A DNA stretch of 64,000 nt from Prochlorococcus sp. AG-347-I15 (GCA_003281585.1 QCBN01000003.1:119907-183906), one strand, 5' to 3'; positions 1 to 7,852 are shown, numbered from the stretch's first letter. Program-made: numbers and translations. Notes: generated from the letters alone by a model not told the origin.

Positions 1-19
1 TTTGGAGTAATAAGTTTTA

Positions 20-808
20 GTGTTTAATAAATTTTGGTTTGAGGCAAAAAATATAACTTGTTTTAAAAATGATTTTGAAGTAATTAAAGATTTAAATTTA
101 AAGATAGCGTATTCAGAGAATGTAATATTAATTGGACCAAATGGTTCAGGTAAATCATCCTTAATTGAACTAATTAATAGAAACATATACCCAGTAGTAG
201 CTAACGAATCGAAACTGAAGATATTTGACAAAGAACTTATAAATATATGGGAATTAAGAAAAAAAATTAGTACAGTAAATAATGATATAAAAAATAGAAT
301 AAATCCAAATTTACAAGTTTTTGATTTAATTTTAAGTGGACTATATGGAAGATATTGTCACGTACAAAATAAATCAAAAAAAGATTCTTATATGGTGGAA
401 AAAATCATGAAAAAAATGAATATATCTAATTTATCTAAAAAGTATTTTTCCTATTTATCAGATGGAGAAAAACAAATTTCTCTCATTGCTAGGGCATTAA
501 TCAAAAAACCAGAAATATTAATCCTTGATGAACCAATTGCAAATTTAGATTATAAATCAAAGTTTTTTGTAGTTGATAAGGTTAATGAATTATCAAAATT
601 AAATACCAAGATTTTATGCGTCACTCATGATATTTCAACGATTACAAAAATTTATGACCGGGTCATATTGCTAAAAGATGGCAAGATAATCGCTGACGGA
701 GAACAAAATAAGGTTATAAATAGTGAAAACCTTAATAAGTTATATGGTATTCAAGTAGAGGTAACCAATAATAATGGACTTTGGAATATAAAAAGATTAT
801 CTAAATAA
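20..808 (+). CDS. ABC transporter ATP-binding protein
   Basis: A stand-alone ABC ATPase of 262 residues. It should hydrolyse ATP at the inner face of the membrane to power a transporter. Visible motifs are the Walker A loop GPNGSGKSS (about residues 39-47), a signature variant YLSDGEKQ (about 146-153), Walker B ILILDEP and the switch histidine in CVTHD. I chose the GTG start because an in-frame stop lies just upstream and GGAG sits about 13 bases before it. No permease or binding-protein gene adjoins it within the window; any partner would lie further upstream or elsewhere. The substrate cannot be told from sequence. Its 3' end overlaps the convergent zinc-ribbon gene by 8 bases. Confidence 0.85.
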   Translation: MFNKFWFEAKNITCFKNDFEVIKDLNLKIAYSENVILIGPNGSGKSSLIELINRNIYPVVANESKLKIFDKELINIWELRKKISTVNNDIKNRINPNLQVFDLILSGLYGRYCHVQNKSKKDSYMVEKIMKKMNISNLSKKYFSYLSDGEKQISLIARALIKKPEILILDEPIANLDYKSKFFVVDKVNELSKLNTKILCVTHDISTITKIYDRVILLKDGKIIADGEQNKVINSENLNKLYGIQVEVTNNNGLWNIKRLSK

Positions 809-989
809 TAATTATGAAAATAACTATCGCTATAGCAAGAAATAATAATTTTTTACTTTTTAAAAATGAAGAGGATTTATTTTTAAATGAAGAGGATCCA
901 CATTTAGAGCACACAATCTTACCTCCTAAAGATCGATCTGAGACGAATGAAGAACTTCCACAATTAAAACAAACTCTATTTACACTCAT
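801..989 (-). CDS. Small zinc-ribbon protein with C-terminal membrane segment
   Basis: A protein of 62 residues with two near-identical CxxC knuckles (CFNCGSSSF at about 7-15 and CSKCGSSSF at about 27-35), which together would make one zinc ribbon. A basic linker follows, then a run of aliphatic residues (about 48-62) that looks like a C-terminal tail anchor. The ribbon would then face the cytoplasm. The gene is convergent with the ABC ATPase and overlaps it by 8 bases. The function is unknown. The intact knuckles and membrane tail argue that it is a real gene despite its size. Confidence 0.65.
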   Translation of the reverse strand: MSVNRVCFNCGSSSFVSDRSLGGKIVCSKCGSSSFKNKSSSFLKSKKLLFLAIAIVIFIIII

Positions 990-1064
990 CTAAAATAAAC
1001 ATTTAGCATTTCTTTCTTAATTATATTACTAAATATTATGTAAAGAAAAACTTCAGAAACGTTA

Positions 1065-1130
1065 TGATAATGAGAATCTATTGCAATAAGTATTTTTTTA
1101 GTGCATAATTGATATTAATTCTCATTATCA
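1065..1130 (+). promoter_or_regulatory. Promoter with two Fur-like boxes upstream of the Crp-family gene
   Basis: A -35 TTGCAA (1081-1086) and a -10 CATAAT (1104-1109) are separated by 17 bases. Box A (1065-1085) starts TGATAATGA and by my count matches 15 of 21 positions of the palindromic Fur consensus. Box B (1110-1130) ends CATTATCA and matches 18 of 21. Box A touches the -35 and box B covers the expected transcription start, a layout typical of iron-dependent repression. The sites are seen in the sequence; Fur binding is inferred. Confidence 0.65.
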
Positions 1131-1141
1131 TTTTTAAATTG

Positions 1142-1729
1142 ATGAATTTCCATAGTTATGGAGAATCTCCCTCAAAATCAGTAAGGATAATAACTGGACA
1201 ATCCGTTTTAATAGACCCTTCATCAAGACCAAAAGGCACATGCTTAGAAGTCGAAAGTGGAATTGCTAGAGTTTACTGCCCTTGTGAAGAAACTGAAGGA
1301 ATGACACTTGCATTTTTACAATCGGGTGATCAATTAAGAACCGACCTTTTATGTAGCGATGGTGTCTGTGTTGAGGCATTAACAGATTTGTCGTTTCACA
1401 GCAATGTAAATATTGATGAGAATATTGGTTTCGACGCAGTAAATGAGTGGACTTTGCAACTCCTTAGGATTAGACACTTAGGAAATGCAGAACAGCGATT
1501 ACAAGCGTTGTTTTCAATACTAGTAAATCGTCTAGGTAGAAGATGTGGTCAATGGTGCGAGTTACCTTTTAGGTTAACTCACGAAAGGATTGGTGAATTA
1601 ATCGGCTCTACACGAGTAACATCAACAAGATTAATTTCTAAATTAAGATCATCTGAGTTATTAATAGCTCCTATCGGAACCCAAACGGTTAGTGTTGCCC
1701 CTTCTTTTATTGAAACATCACCGCTATAA
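1142..1729 (+). CDS. Crp/Fnr-family transcriptional regulator
   Basis: A DNA-binding regulator of 195 residues. The N-terminal half resembles a shortened cyclic-nucleotide-type beta barrel (about 10-90). A long dimer helix follows, then a C-terminal winged helix-turn-helix with the recognition region around LTHERIGELIGSTRVTSTRL. I prefer the ATG at 1142. A longer reading from TTG at 1109 would translate through a Fur-like box and add a spurious hydrophobic leader. No clear ligand-binding arginine/serine pair of Crp is visible, so the effector is unknown. The two flanking Fur-like boxes and the neighbouring ferritin suggest a role in the iron response. It is followed after 4 bases by a small gene, probably co-transcribed. 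Confidence 0.8.
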   Translation: MNFHSYGESPSKSVRIITGQSVLIDPSSRPKGTCLEVESGIARVYCPCEETEGMTLAFLQSGDQLRTDLLCSDGVCVEALTDLSFHSNVNIDENIGFDAVNEWTLQLLRIRHLGNAEQRLQALFSILVNRLGRRCGQWCELPFRLTHERIGELIGSTRVTSTRLISKLRSSELLIAPIGTQTVSVAPSFIETSPL

Positions 1730-1733
1730 AAAC

Positions 1734-2021
1734 ATGAAGGAATCACAATCACTTACAAACAACTTGTTAATGGAAGTTGATGTTTTATCGAATAGACTCA
1801 GAAATATCAAGCAATCCTACAAAGCTACTGAAAATAAAGCATTGAAAGGAAGGTTATCTTCTGAAACCAAAAATATTTTTAAAAGAGTTAATGAGATTCA
1901 TAAAATAGCTGAACTATTAAATAAAAATAATGAAAAAATCAACTTTTCAAATTTACTTTTTGAAATTACCAAAAGGACATTGAATGAGAATAAATTCGAA
2001 AGTAATCTATTTTTTCTTTAA
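1734..2021 (+). CDS. Small hypothetical protein downstream of Crp-family regulator
   Basis: About 95 residues from the ATG at 1734, four bases after the regulator's stop. The frame opens earlier at 1692, but that would overlap the regulator by 38 bases. The protein is helical and charged (residues about 5-65), with no membrane segment or cysteine motif. I do not recognise the family. It ends with a 15-base convergent overlap with the ferritin gene. Placement in a Fur-like-box operon suggests iron-regulated expression, which is inference only. Confidence 0.55.
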   Translation: MKESQSLTNNLLMEVDVLSNRLRNIKQSYKATENKALKGRLSSETKNIFKRVNEIHKIAELLNKNNEKINFSNLLFEITKRTLNENKFESNLFFL

Positions 2022-2567
2022 ATCACTATCTATCAATAAGATTGCCGAAGGTTGATTAGAAGCAAACTTTACCTTACCAAGTATGTTTGCAAATTCATCT
2101 TCTGATTTTGTTTGAGCTTCTATAATTGGATCTAAAAATACGTTGGTTCTTGTATCTGAAATTCTTTCTGAAATGGAATAAAGCTGTTGTAGGGATGAAG
2201 TTAAATCAGCCTCCATATTAAAAGAATAAGAAATCAGCTCCTCTATAGAATCCCATGTTTGAACGGGTGCAGGAATTTCATCTAATTTTACACTTTGTCC
2301 TCTAGCAATTAAGTAATCTGCAAATTTCTGAGCATGCTCCATTTCGCCTTGTGATTCACTAAGAAAATGAGAGGCAAATCCATTTAAATCACGTTCTTGA
2401 AACCAGAGATAGATAGAAAAATATTGAACATTAGCATACCTTTCCATTGTTAAATGTTCAAAAATGTTATCCAATAAATTATTGTCTATCGGTTGAGCAA
2501 CAGCTCTACCAGATGGACCAAAATTAATAAATTTCTTTGTTTTTAAATTATTTTCATTCATTTTCAA
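2007..2567 (-). CDS. ftn: Ferritin
   Basis: A non-haem ferritin of 186 residues, which oxidises Fe(II) and stores ferric mineral in a 24-subunit cytoplasmic shell. Expected ligand regions are visible: the first-helix Glu in TMERY, the E-x-x-H of SQGEMEHAQ, the Glu of NMEAD in helix C and the E-A-Q region in helix D. The start could be either of two close methionines (2567 or 2561). The N-terminal tail of about 30 residues before the four-helix bundle is longer than in E. coli FtnA. A Fur-like box lies 78-98 bases upstream. The family is clear; iron regulation is inferred from the box. Confidence 0.9.
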   Translation of the reverse strand: MKMNENNLKTKKFINFGPSGRAVAQPIDNNLLDNIFEHLTMERYANVQYFSIYLWFQERDLNGFASHFLSESQGEMEHAQKFADYLIARGQSVKLDEIPAPVQTWDSIEELISYSFNMEADLTSSLQQLYSISERISDTRTNVFLDPIIEAQTKSEDEFANILGKVKFASNQPSAILLIDSDLKKK

Positions 2568-2644
2568 ATAAGAATCTAGATAAATAATACAACATTTTGT
2601 ATAAATTAGTAATTAATAAATCCTTTATATTAAATTAAATAATA

Positions 2645-2665
2645 TGATAATGAAAATCACTCGCA
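2645..2665 (-). promoter_or_regulatory. Fur-like box upstream of ferritin
   Basis: The 21 bases start TGATAATGA and match the palindromic Fur consensus at 16 of 21 positions by my count. The box lies upstream of the ferritin start. A possible -10 (TATAAA on the minus strand, about 2624-2629) would place the box over the -35 region. An alternative -10 (TATTAT, 2584-2589) would put it further upstream. The rest of the 237-base gap between ferritin and the ABC ATPase shows no open frame with a start codon. Confidence 0.5.
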
Positions 2666-2804
2666 ATACTATAAATGAATTTAGAGTACAGTTTTTCTGA
2701 ACTGCTATTAACTAATAAAATATATAAAAGTAAAAAAAAGAAATGTAAAAAGAAAAAATGCTCTAATTGGAAGGGAGGGAGGTGTAATTGCCTATAAATA
2801 AATT

Positions 2805-3911
2805 CTAAATATATACCTTATGTGCTCCAGGATATAAAAAATAATAACTATTTTTATCAATAGAAAGAAAACATTTATCACCATTATTCAGGAGATTGTT
2901 AATATCAGTTCTAACCCTCAATATGGTTCCATTAATAGTTACTTTATATATAAGAAATTCTCCAAGAAATTCTTTAGATATTACATTCGCATTACCAGAT
3001 TCTGATCTTTTAATTGAAATAAATTTAGGCGAAATTGACATACTTTTGATATTTGCATTTTTCAAATACTCTGAACTATTTATTTCACCTAAACAAGAAA
3101 TATATGAATTACCATTTTTTTGAAGATTAATAATATTATTACCCAAAATAAAACTACTTACAAATAGTGTCTTGGGATTATTTAGAAGATTAATTGGTGT
3201 ATCAATTTGATGTATTTTCCCCTCATTCATAACGGCGACTTTATCGCAAATTGACATTGCTTCTTCCGGATCATGAGTAACCATCAATCCGCTTGCATTA
3301 CAACCTTTTAGAATATTAGGAAGTTCGCTTCTCAATTTTAGTTTGACATGCAAATCAAGACTACAAAAAGGTTCGTCTAATAAAATAAAATTTGTACCTG
3401 GAGCAAGAGCTCTCGCAATTGCAAGTCTTTGTTTTTGACCTCCGGACAACTCATGTGGGTACCTTCCAACAAAACTATCAAGGCCGACAACATTTAGTAA
3501 ATAATCAACTCTAGACCTGTCTTTTTTGTTTTTCAAACCAAACATTACATTTTCCAAAACAGTTAAGTGAGGGAAAAGTGCATAGTCTTGAAAAACCATA
3601 CCAATATTTCTTTTCTCAGGATTAAGAATTTTTTTCTTACTTGAAATTTCCTTATCATTTAATGAAATTCTCCCTTTAGAGGGATATTCGAAGCCCGCGA
3701 TTAATCTTAAAAGAGTTGTTTTTCCGCAACCAGAAGGACCAAGCAAACCTAAAAATTCACCATTTTCAATTTTCAAGTTAATTTCGTTTAATATCCAATT
3801 TGAACATTCTCGCTTATCATATTTATGATGCAGATCATCAATTATTAACGCATCATTTTTCACTAAGTTCTTCTTATTTAAATATATTAAATTAGCAGAA
3901 AATATTCGCAT
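2805..3911 (-). CDS. ABC transporter ATP-binding protein, Fe(III)/spermidine (FbpC/FutC-like) type
   Basis: A 368-residue ATPase with Walker A GPSGCGKTT (about 59-67), a Q-loop, LSGGQKQR, Walker B FILLDEP, and MVTHDPEEAM after it. A C-terminal extension (about 255-368) has the length of a TOBE-type regulatory domain. This layout is that of the FbpC/PotA/CysA group. The ferritin next door suggests ferric iron, but the substrate is inferred. No binding protein or permease adjoins it, so the other subunits must be encoded elsewhere. A GTG at 3863 (VKNDALI...) is an alternative start and fits family length better. It is divergent from nth across a 47-base spacer. Confidence 0.85.
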   Translation of the reverse strand: MRIFSANLIYLNKKNLVKNDALIIDDLHHKYDKRECSNWILNEINLKIENGEFLGLLGPSGCGKTTLLRLIAGFEYPSKGRISLNDKEISSKKKILNPEKRNIGMVFQDYALFPHLTVLENVMFGLKNKKDRSRVDYLLNVVGLDSFVGRYPHELSGGQKQRLAIARALAPGTNFILLDEPFCSLDLHVKLKLRSELPNILKGCNASGLMVTHDPEEAMSICDKVAVMNEGKIHQIDTPINLLNNPKTLFVSSFILGNNIINLQKNGNSYISCLGEINSSEYLKNANIKSMSISPKFISIKRSESGNANVISKEFLGEFLIYKVTINGTILRVRTDINNLLNNGDKCFLSIDKNSYYFLYPGAHKVYI

Positions 3912-3922
3912 AAAATATCCCT

Positions 3923-3940
3923 TGTATAATTTTATACACC
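3923..3940. promoter_or_regulatory. Divergent promoter element between the ABC ATPase and nth
   Basis: TATAAT at 3925-3930 on the plus strand is preceded by TTG and lies 29 bases before the nth ATG. It sits inside an inverted repeat, GTATAATTTTATAC, so the minus strand reads a similar -10-like sequence toward the ABC ATPase. The repeat may simply be two back-to-back -10 boxes. No -35 is convincing. Confidence 0.4.
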
Positions 3941-3958
3941 ATTTAATTTTGAAATTTA

Positions 3959-4612
3959 ATGAAAAAGTCTGAAAGAGCAGTAATTATACGCAAGGAACTC
4001 AAAAAGCTATATCCATCGCCTCCAATACCCCTTGATCATACAAATGCATATACACTTCTAGTTGCCGTAGTTTTAAGCGCTCAATCAACAGATAAGAAAG
4101 TTAATGAATTAACTAAAAGCTTATTTAAGGTTGCAGATAATCCAGAAAAGATGATACAGCTTGGTATTGATGGAATTTACAAATACATAAAATTTTTAGG
4201 TCTATCTAATCAAAAATCAAAGAACATCTATAACTTATCTAAACTATTGATTGAGAAGCATAATGGTATGGTCCCAGATTCTTTTGAGCAGCTTGAATCT
4301 CTTCCAGGGGTAGGTCATAAAACAGCATCAGTTGTAATGTCTCAAGTGTTTAAAATCCCCTCATTCCCAGTTGATACTCATATTCACAGGTTGTCACAAA
4401 GATGGGGTCTATCAAATGGAGAGAGCGTAGTTAAAACAGAAAAAGACCTAAAAAATATATTTCCCGTTAATGAGTGGAATACCTTACATTTGCAAATAAT
4501 CTTTTATGGCAGAGAATACTGCACCGCAAGAGGCTGTGATGGAACAAAATGTTATTTATGTCGTACTCTTTACCCAAAAAGAAAAAAGAAATTTATATGT
4601 AAAAAACCCTAA
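3959..4612 (+). CDS. nth: Endonuclease III (DNA glycosylase/AP lyase)
   Basis: A 217-residue base-excision repair enzyme that removes oxidised pyrimidines and nicks AP sites. The helix-hairpin-helix reads LPGVGHK with the Schiff-base lysine at about 121, and the catalytic aspartate is in VDTH at about 139. The C-terminal iron-sulfur cysteines are present but spaced oddly: C188, C193, C198 and C201 (X4, X4, X2). The E. coli enzyme has X6, X2, X5. The sequence around them (YCTARGC...CYLC) is otherwise clean, so this looks like a lineage variant and not an error. It is a single gene with its own probable promoter. Confidence 0.93.
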   Translation: MKKSERAVIIRKELKKLYPSPPIPLDHTNAYTLLVAVVLSAQSTDKKVNELTKSLFKVADNPEKMIQLGIDGIYKYIKFLGLSNQKSKNIYNLSKLLIEKHNGMVPDSFEQLESLPGVGHKTASVVMSQVFKIPSFPVDTHIHRLSQRWGLSNGESVVKTEKDLKNIFPVNEWNTLHLQIIFYGREYCTARGCDGTKCYLCRTLYPKRKKKFICKKP

Positions 4613-4647
4613 GAAATTAATATAATAATTTAATTAGTTCTTAAATC

Positions 4648-5307
4648 ATGAAAATAGCAATTACTGGTGCATCTGGAAAAACAGGGTATAGAATTACTGA
4701 AGAGGCAGTTAAGAAAGGATATAAAGTTAAGCAAATTATTAGAAAGAATTCAAGAATTTCAGAAGGTCTTGAGAGTTTGGAAACAATTAGAATTTCATTA
4801 AATAATAAAAAAGAACTTGATAAAGCTCTTAAAGATATTGATGCTTTGGTAATTGCTACTGGTGCTAGAGCTTCATTAGATTTAACCGGACCTGCAAAGG
4901 TTGATGCCTTAGGGGTATACAGGCAATTGGAAAGTTGCAGAAGAGTTGGCATTAAAAGAGTCATCTTAGTAAGTTCCCTCTGTACTGGAAAGTTATTTCA
5001 CCCATTAAACTTGTTTGGTTTAATTCTTATTTGGAAGAAAATTGGTGAAAACTTTCTTCGAAATTCAAATTTTGAATGGACTATTATTAGACCTGGAGGG
5101 TTAAAGGAAAATGAAGATATTAAATCAGAAAATATAAATTATTCAAAGGAGGATACTCAAATTAATGGATCAATTCCAAGAAGATTAGTAGCGCAATGTT
5201 GTATAGATTCTTTAAAAAACAAAGAATCCATCAATAAAATAATAGAAGTAACAAGTTCGAATGAAAATAAAAAGATATCTTTTAAAAAAGCTATGCAAAT
5301 GATTTAA
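4648..5307 (+). CDS. NAD(P)-binding SDR-type protein (NmrA/atypical SDR)
   Basis: A Rossmann-fold protein of 219 residues. The dinucleotide loop is TGASGKTG (about 6-13). The strand-4 motif VLVSSLCTGK lies near 110, and WTIIRPGGL near 149 is typical of atypical SDRs. No canonical YxxxK is evident, so it may bind cofactor without classical dehydrogenase activity. Close relatives in cyanobacteria and plastids are often linked to photosystem or tetrapyrrole factors, but nothing here fixes the role. Followed by a small gene after 26 bases, likely co-transcribed. Confidence 0.8.
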   Translation: MKIAITGASGKTGYRITEEAVKKGYKVKQIIRKNSRISEGLESLETIRISLNNKKELDKALKDIDALVIATGARASLDLTGPAKVDALGVYRQLESCRRVGIKRVILVSSLCTGKLFHPLNLFGLILIWKKIGENFLRNSNFEWTIIRPGGLKENEDIKSENINYSKEDTQINGSIPRRLVAQCCIDSLKNKESINKIIEVTSSNENKKISFKKAMQMI

Positions 5308-5333
5308 AAGATGTAAATATATAAATTAAAACT

Positions 5334-5522
5334 ATGAAAATAAATCCCAAAATTGATGCATTACAATTAATGCTTACTGATTTAAGAACTAGAAATGAGC
5401 CAATAAGACATAAAGCTGCATTTAAAGGCTGTCAACCAGAATTTCAAAGTCTTGTATCAAGATTAATAAAGCAGTTAGAGGACGAATTAGTTGCTGAAAA
5501 GTTTACTAATCGTGATCGTTAA
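5334..5522 (+). CDS. Small conserved hypothetical protein
   Basis: A soluble, helical, charged protein of 62 residues. It has one cysteine (in FKGCQPEF) and a C-terminal amphipathic helix (SLVSRLIKQLEDELVAEKF). No membrane segment is seen. It follows the SDR-type gene in the same direction and is convergent with the PPC-glutaredoxin gene, ending 9 bases from it. I do not recognise a characterised family. Codon use is like its neighbours. Confidence 0.6.
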   Translation: MKINPKIDALQLMLTDLRTRNEPIRHKAAFKGCQPEFQSLVSRLIKQLEDELVAEKFTNRDR

Positions 5523-5531
5523 AAATTTAGA

Positions 5532-6143
5532 TTACTTAAATGAAATTAAGTTATCCAATTTTGCTTGTTCTGAAAGTTCATCATATCCTCCAAAAAATTT
5601 ATTATCCAAAAATATTTGAGGGAAAGTATTATGGCTACTTTGAGCCATTATTTTTTTAAAGCTCTCATCATTGTCTATTAAAGTAACTTCATGTGGTATT
5701 GATAAAGAATTTAGCAACCTAATTGCTCTTTTAGACCAAGGACAATTCTTTAAAATATAAGCTTTTACACGTGATTCATTTTTTAATAAATCATTTCTTG
5801 AGATATTAATAATTTTTTGTTCAAAAGAAAGTAATAATATATCAGTACCTTTTTTTACAATACATCCCTCCTCAAGATGCCCACCAAAGACATTACATCC
5901 CTCATCTGCAAAACTCAAATGTAAATGAACTTCTCCTTTATTAAAATGTCCATTTAAAGAAACTATCTCTAGATTTCCCTCAAATTTATTTATCTCTTTA
6001 TTTCCTGGACATTGAATACAAACTGTTCTAAGGTTGCCAACCACTCCAGAAACATACCCGTATAAATTATTTGATAAAGAATATTCTTTAATTGAATTTA
6101 TCAAATCAGATTCTGGAGATAGCTTTAAGCTATGTGGCTGCAT
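5532..6143 (-). CDS. Fusion of PPC/DUF296 domain and glutaredoxin
   Basis: A two-domain protein of 203 residues. Residues about 1-115 form a PPC/DUF296 domain with the conserved HLH (73-75) and GGH (87-89) histidines of that fold. Residues about 126-203 form a glutaredoxin with CPWS at 134-137, the TFPQIF cis-proline segment (173-178) and GGYDEL (185-190). The active site has a single cysteine (CPWS), so it is of the monothiol type and might bind a glutathione-coordinated iron-sulfur cluster. The open frame runs through both domains without a stop. The partner of the PPC domain, and whether it binds DNA as in plant AHL proteins, are unknown. Confidence 0.85.
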   Translation of the reverse strand: MQPHSLKLSPESDLINSIKEYSLSNNLYGYVSGVVGNLRTVCIQCPGNKEINKFEGNLEIVSLNGHFNKGEVHLHLSFADEGCNVFGGHLEEGCIVKKGTDILLLSFEQKIINISRNDLLKNESRVKAYILKNCPWSKRAIRLLNSLSIPHEVTLIDNDESFKKIMAQSSHNTFPQIFLDNKFFGGYDELSEQAKLDNLISFK

Positions 6144-6326
6144 TAGATATAAGGAATAATTTTGTAATATAAAACATCATCATTCATGTAGAGAAGTAGT
6201 GTTTATAATCTTTAGGATTCAAATTTAAATTAAATTTTAGAATCTATTATTAAAACCATTTAAAATTTATACTAAAAATTTAAGCTTGTTGAGAGTGTAA
6301 TATATTTTTTATATACAAAAACTAAT

Positions 6327-6866
6327 TTGTTATTAAGAAAAAATTTTAAAAATTTGGCATTGAATATTCCCAACTTATTATCGATATCTCGCCTTTTCCT
6401 TGTATTTCCATTAATATTTTTTTTAGAAATTAACAGACCTTTTTATGTCTTCATATTGATTATTATTGGAGGTTTAACTGATTATTTTGACGGATTAATT
6501 GCAAGGAAATTTAATCTTAAAACAAGATTAGGTGCTATCATTGATCCCTTAAGCGATAAAGTATTTTATTTAATTCCTTTAACCTTCCTCTGTAAAAACA
6601 ATATTATACCCTTTTGGTCTTTGTCATTAATTTTATTTAGAGAATTAATTATCTCTAGCCTGAGGAATTTTACAAAAGACGGTTTGCCAGCATCTATGTT
6701 GGGTAAATATAAAACATTTTTCTTTTTTATTTCAGTAATTACCTTCTTTACCCCATTAAAAATTAGCTTATTGAATAATTTGGCTTTAATTTTTTATTGG
6801 TTAGGATTCATCCTAACTTTTGTGACTTTATTAGGCTATTTAAGAATTAAAAAGAATATTATCTGA
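6327..6866 (+). CDS. pgsA: CDP-diacylglycerol--glycerol-3-phosphate 3-phosphatidyltransferase
   Basis: A multi-pass membrane enzyme (179 residues) that makes phosphatidylglycerol phosphate, the first step to phosphatidylglycerol, an essential thylakoid lipid. The full CDP-alcohol phosphotransferase signature DGx2ARx8Gx3Dx3D is present at about residues 52-74. Four or more hydrophobic helices are visible. There is no ATG near the N-terminus; TTG at 6327 is the most upstream sensible start, so the exact start is unsure. The 3' end overlaps the convergent epimerase gene by 27 bases. Confidence 0.9.
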   Translation: MLLRKNFKNLALNIPNLLSISRLFLVFPLIFFLEINRPFYVFILIIIGGLTDYFDGLIARKFNLKTRLGAIIDPLSDKVFYLIPLTFLCKNNIIPFWSLSLILFRELIISSLRNFTKDGLPASMLGKYKTFFFFISVITFFTPLKISLLNNLALIFYWLGFILTFVTLLGYLRIKKNII

Positions 6867-7766
6867 ATTTTCATCAAACTCCTCACTCTTTTTATTATTA
6901 AAATCTTTCACAAAACTATCCCTTAAACCATTAAGTAAATCAAAAGTTGGCACCCACTCTAAATCACGTTTTATCTTAGAGATATCAGTCAGATAATGAT
7001 TTAATCTTATTGGAAATCCCTTTCGAGATTTAGGATCTAATTTTTGATAATCAAATGTTCTTAAAGAGATCTCATTTTGTTTTAATCCAAGAACATTCGC
7101 ACAGAAATAAATTAAACCCTTTATTGATACACCTTTTTCACCTGAACAGTTGTAAATATTATTTTTAGAATTTTCAAAATTTATGCACCTAATCATTACA
7201 TCAGTCAGATCAGAAACATGGCCTAGCTGAGTAATTAAAGACCCATCACCAGGGATTGGTATGGATTTTTTAGTAAATAACCTTTCAAAAAACCAATTTT
7301 CAATTTTATTATAATTTCCTGGTCCATAAATATAAGTAGGTCTAAAACTTGTAAAAGGAATTTTTTGTTTTTTTAACCAATTTTCCGTCTCAAACTTTCC
7401 TTTGTGCCTACTCTCTGGGTCAATTGGATCAACTTCGGATAAGGGTAGTTCACAATTATCTTTATAAACACCTGCAGAGCTCACATATATATATCTATGG
7501 AAAGAGTTATCTAAATTTTCTATAATAAGTTTCGTTTGGTTTAACTCTCGTCCAGAGATATCATAAACAACATCATACTTTTTATTTCTTAGCTTGAAGA
7601 TATCTTCTGAATTATTTCTATCACCCTTAATTAAATTTGTTTTTTCAGGATTACTTTTATTTCCTCTCGTGAAAATATCAATATCATAATTTTTACTTAG
7701 TAACTTTTCAACCAAAGACTTGCCAACAAATCTAGTGCCACCCATTACAAGAATTTTCATATTCAA
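6840..7766 (-). CDS. NAD-dependent epimerase/dehydratase, CSP41-like
   Basis: An extended-SDR protein of 308 residues. The dinucleotide loop is GGTRFVGKSL (about 9-18), and YVSSAGVYKD and RPTYIYGPGNY are the conserved later motifs. The usual YxxxK is not obvious (RHKGKFETE in its place). Together with the GGTRFVG start, this resembles the CSP41 group of plastid RNA-binding proteins more than sugar epimerases. The second methionine (7760) is as good a start as the first. The last nine codons overlap pgsA in the opposite direction. Confidence 0.8.
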   Translation of the reverse strand: MNMKILVMGGTRFVGKSLVEKLLSKNYDIDIFTRGNKSNPEKTNLIKGDRNNSEDIFKLRNKKYDVVYDISGRELNQTKLIIENLDNSFHRYIYVSSAGVYKDNCELPLSEVDPIDPESRHKGKFETENWLKKQKIPFTSFRPTYIYGPGNYNKIENWFFERLFTKKSIPIPGDGSLITQLGHVSDLTDVMIRCINFENSKNNIYNCSGEKGVSIKGLIYFCANVLGLKQNEISLRTFDYQKLDPKSRKGFPIRLNHYLTDISKIKRDLEWVPTFDLLNGLRDSFVKDFNNKKSEEFDENSDNILFNS

Positions 7767-7852
7767 AAAATATTTAACTGAAGTAGTAATCTTAAATAGA
7801 ATTACATAATGAATAGTACTACTAATAAGTAATTAATGAAAAGGATGATTCT

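Noticed and set aside
1109..1141. Hydrophobic leader MILILIIIFKL before the Crp-family regulator
   Set aside because: It comes from a TTG start translating an AT-rich Fur-like box; the ATG at 1142 makes a normal cytoplasmic regulator.
2666..2804. Possible short gene on the minus strand (about 50 sense codons)
   Set aside because: The frame has no ATG, GTG or TTG near its beginning and no motif.
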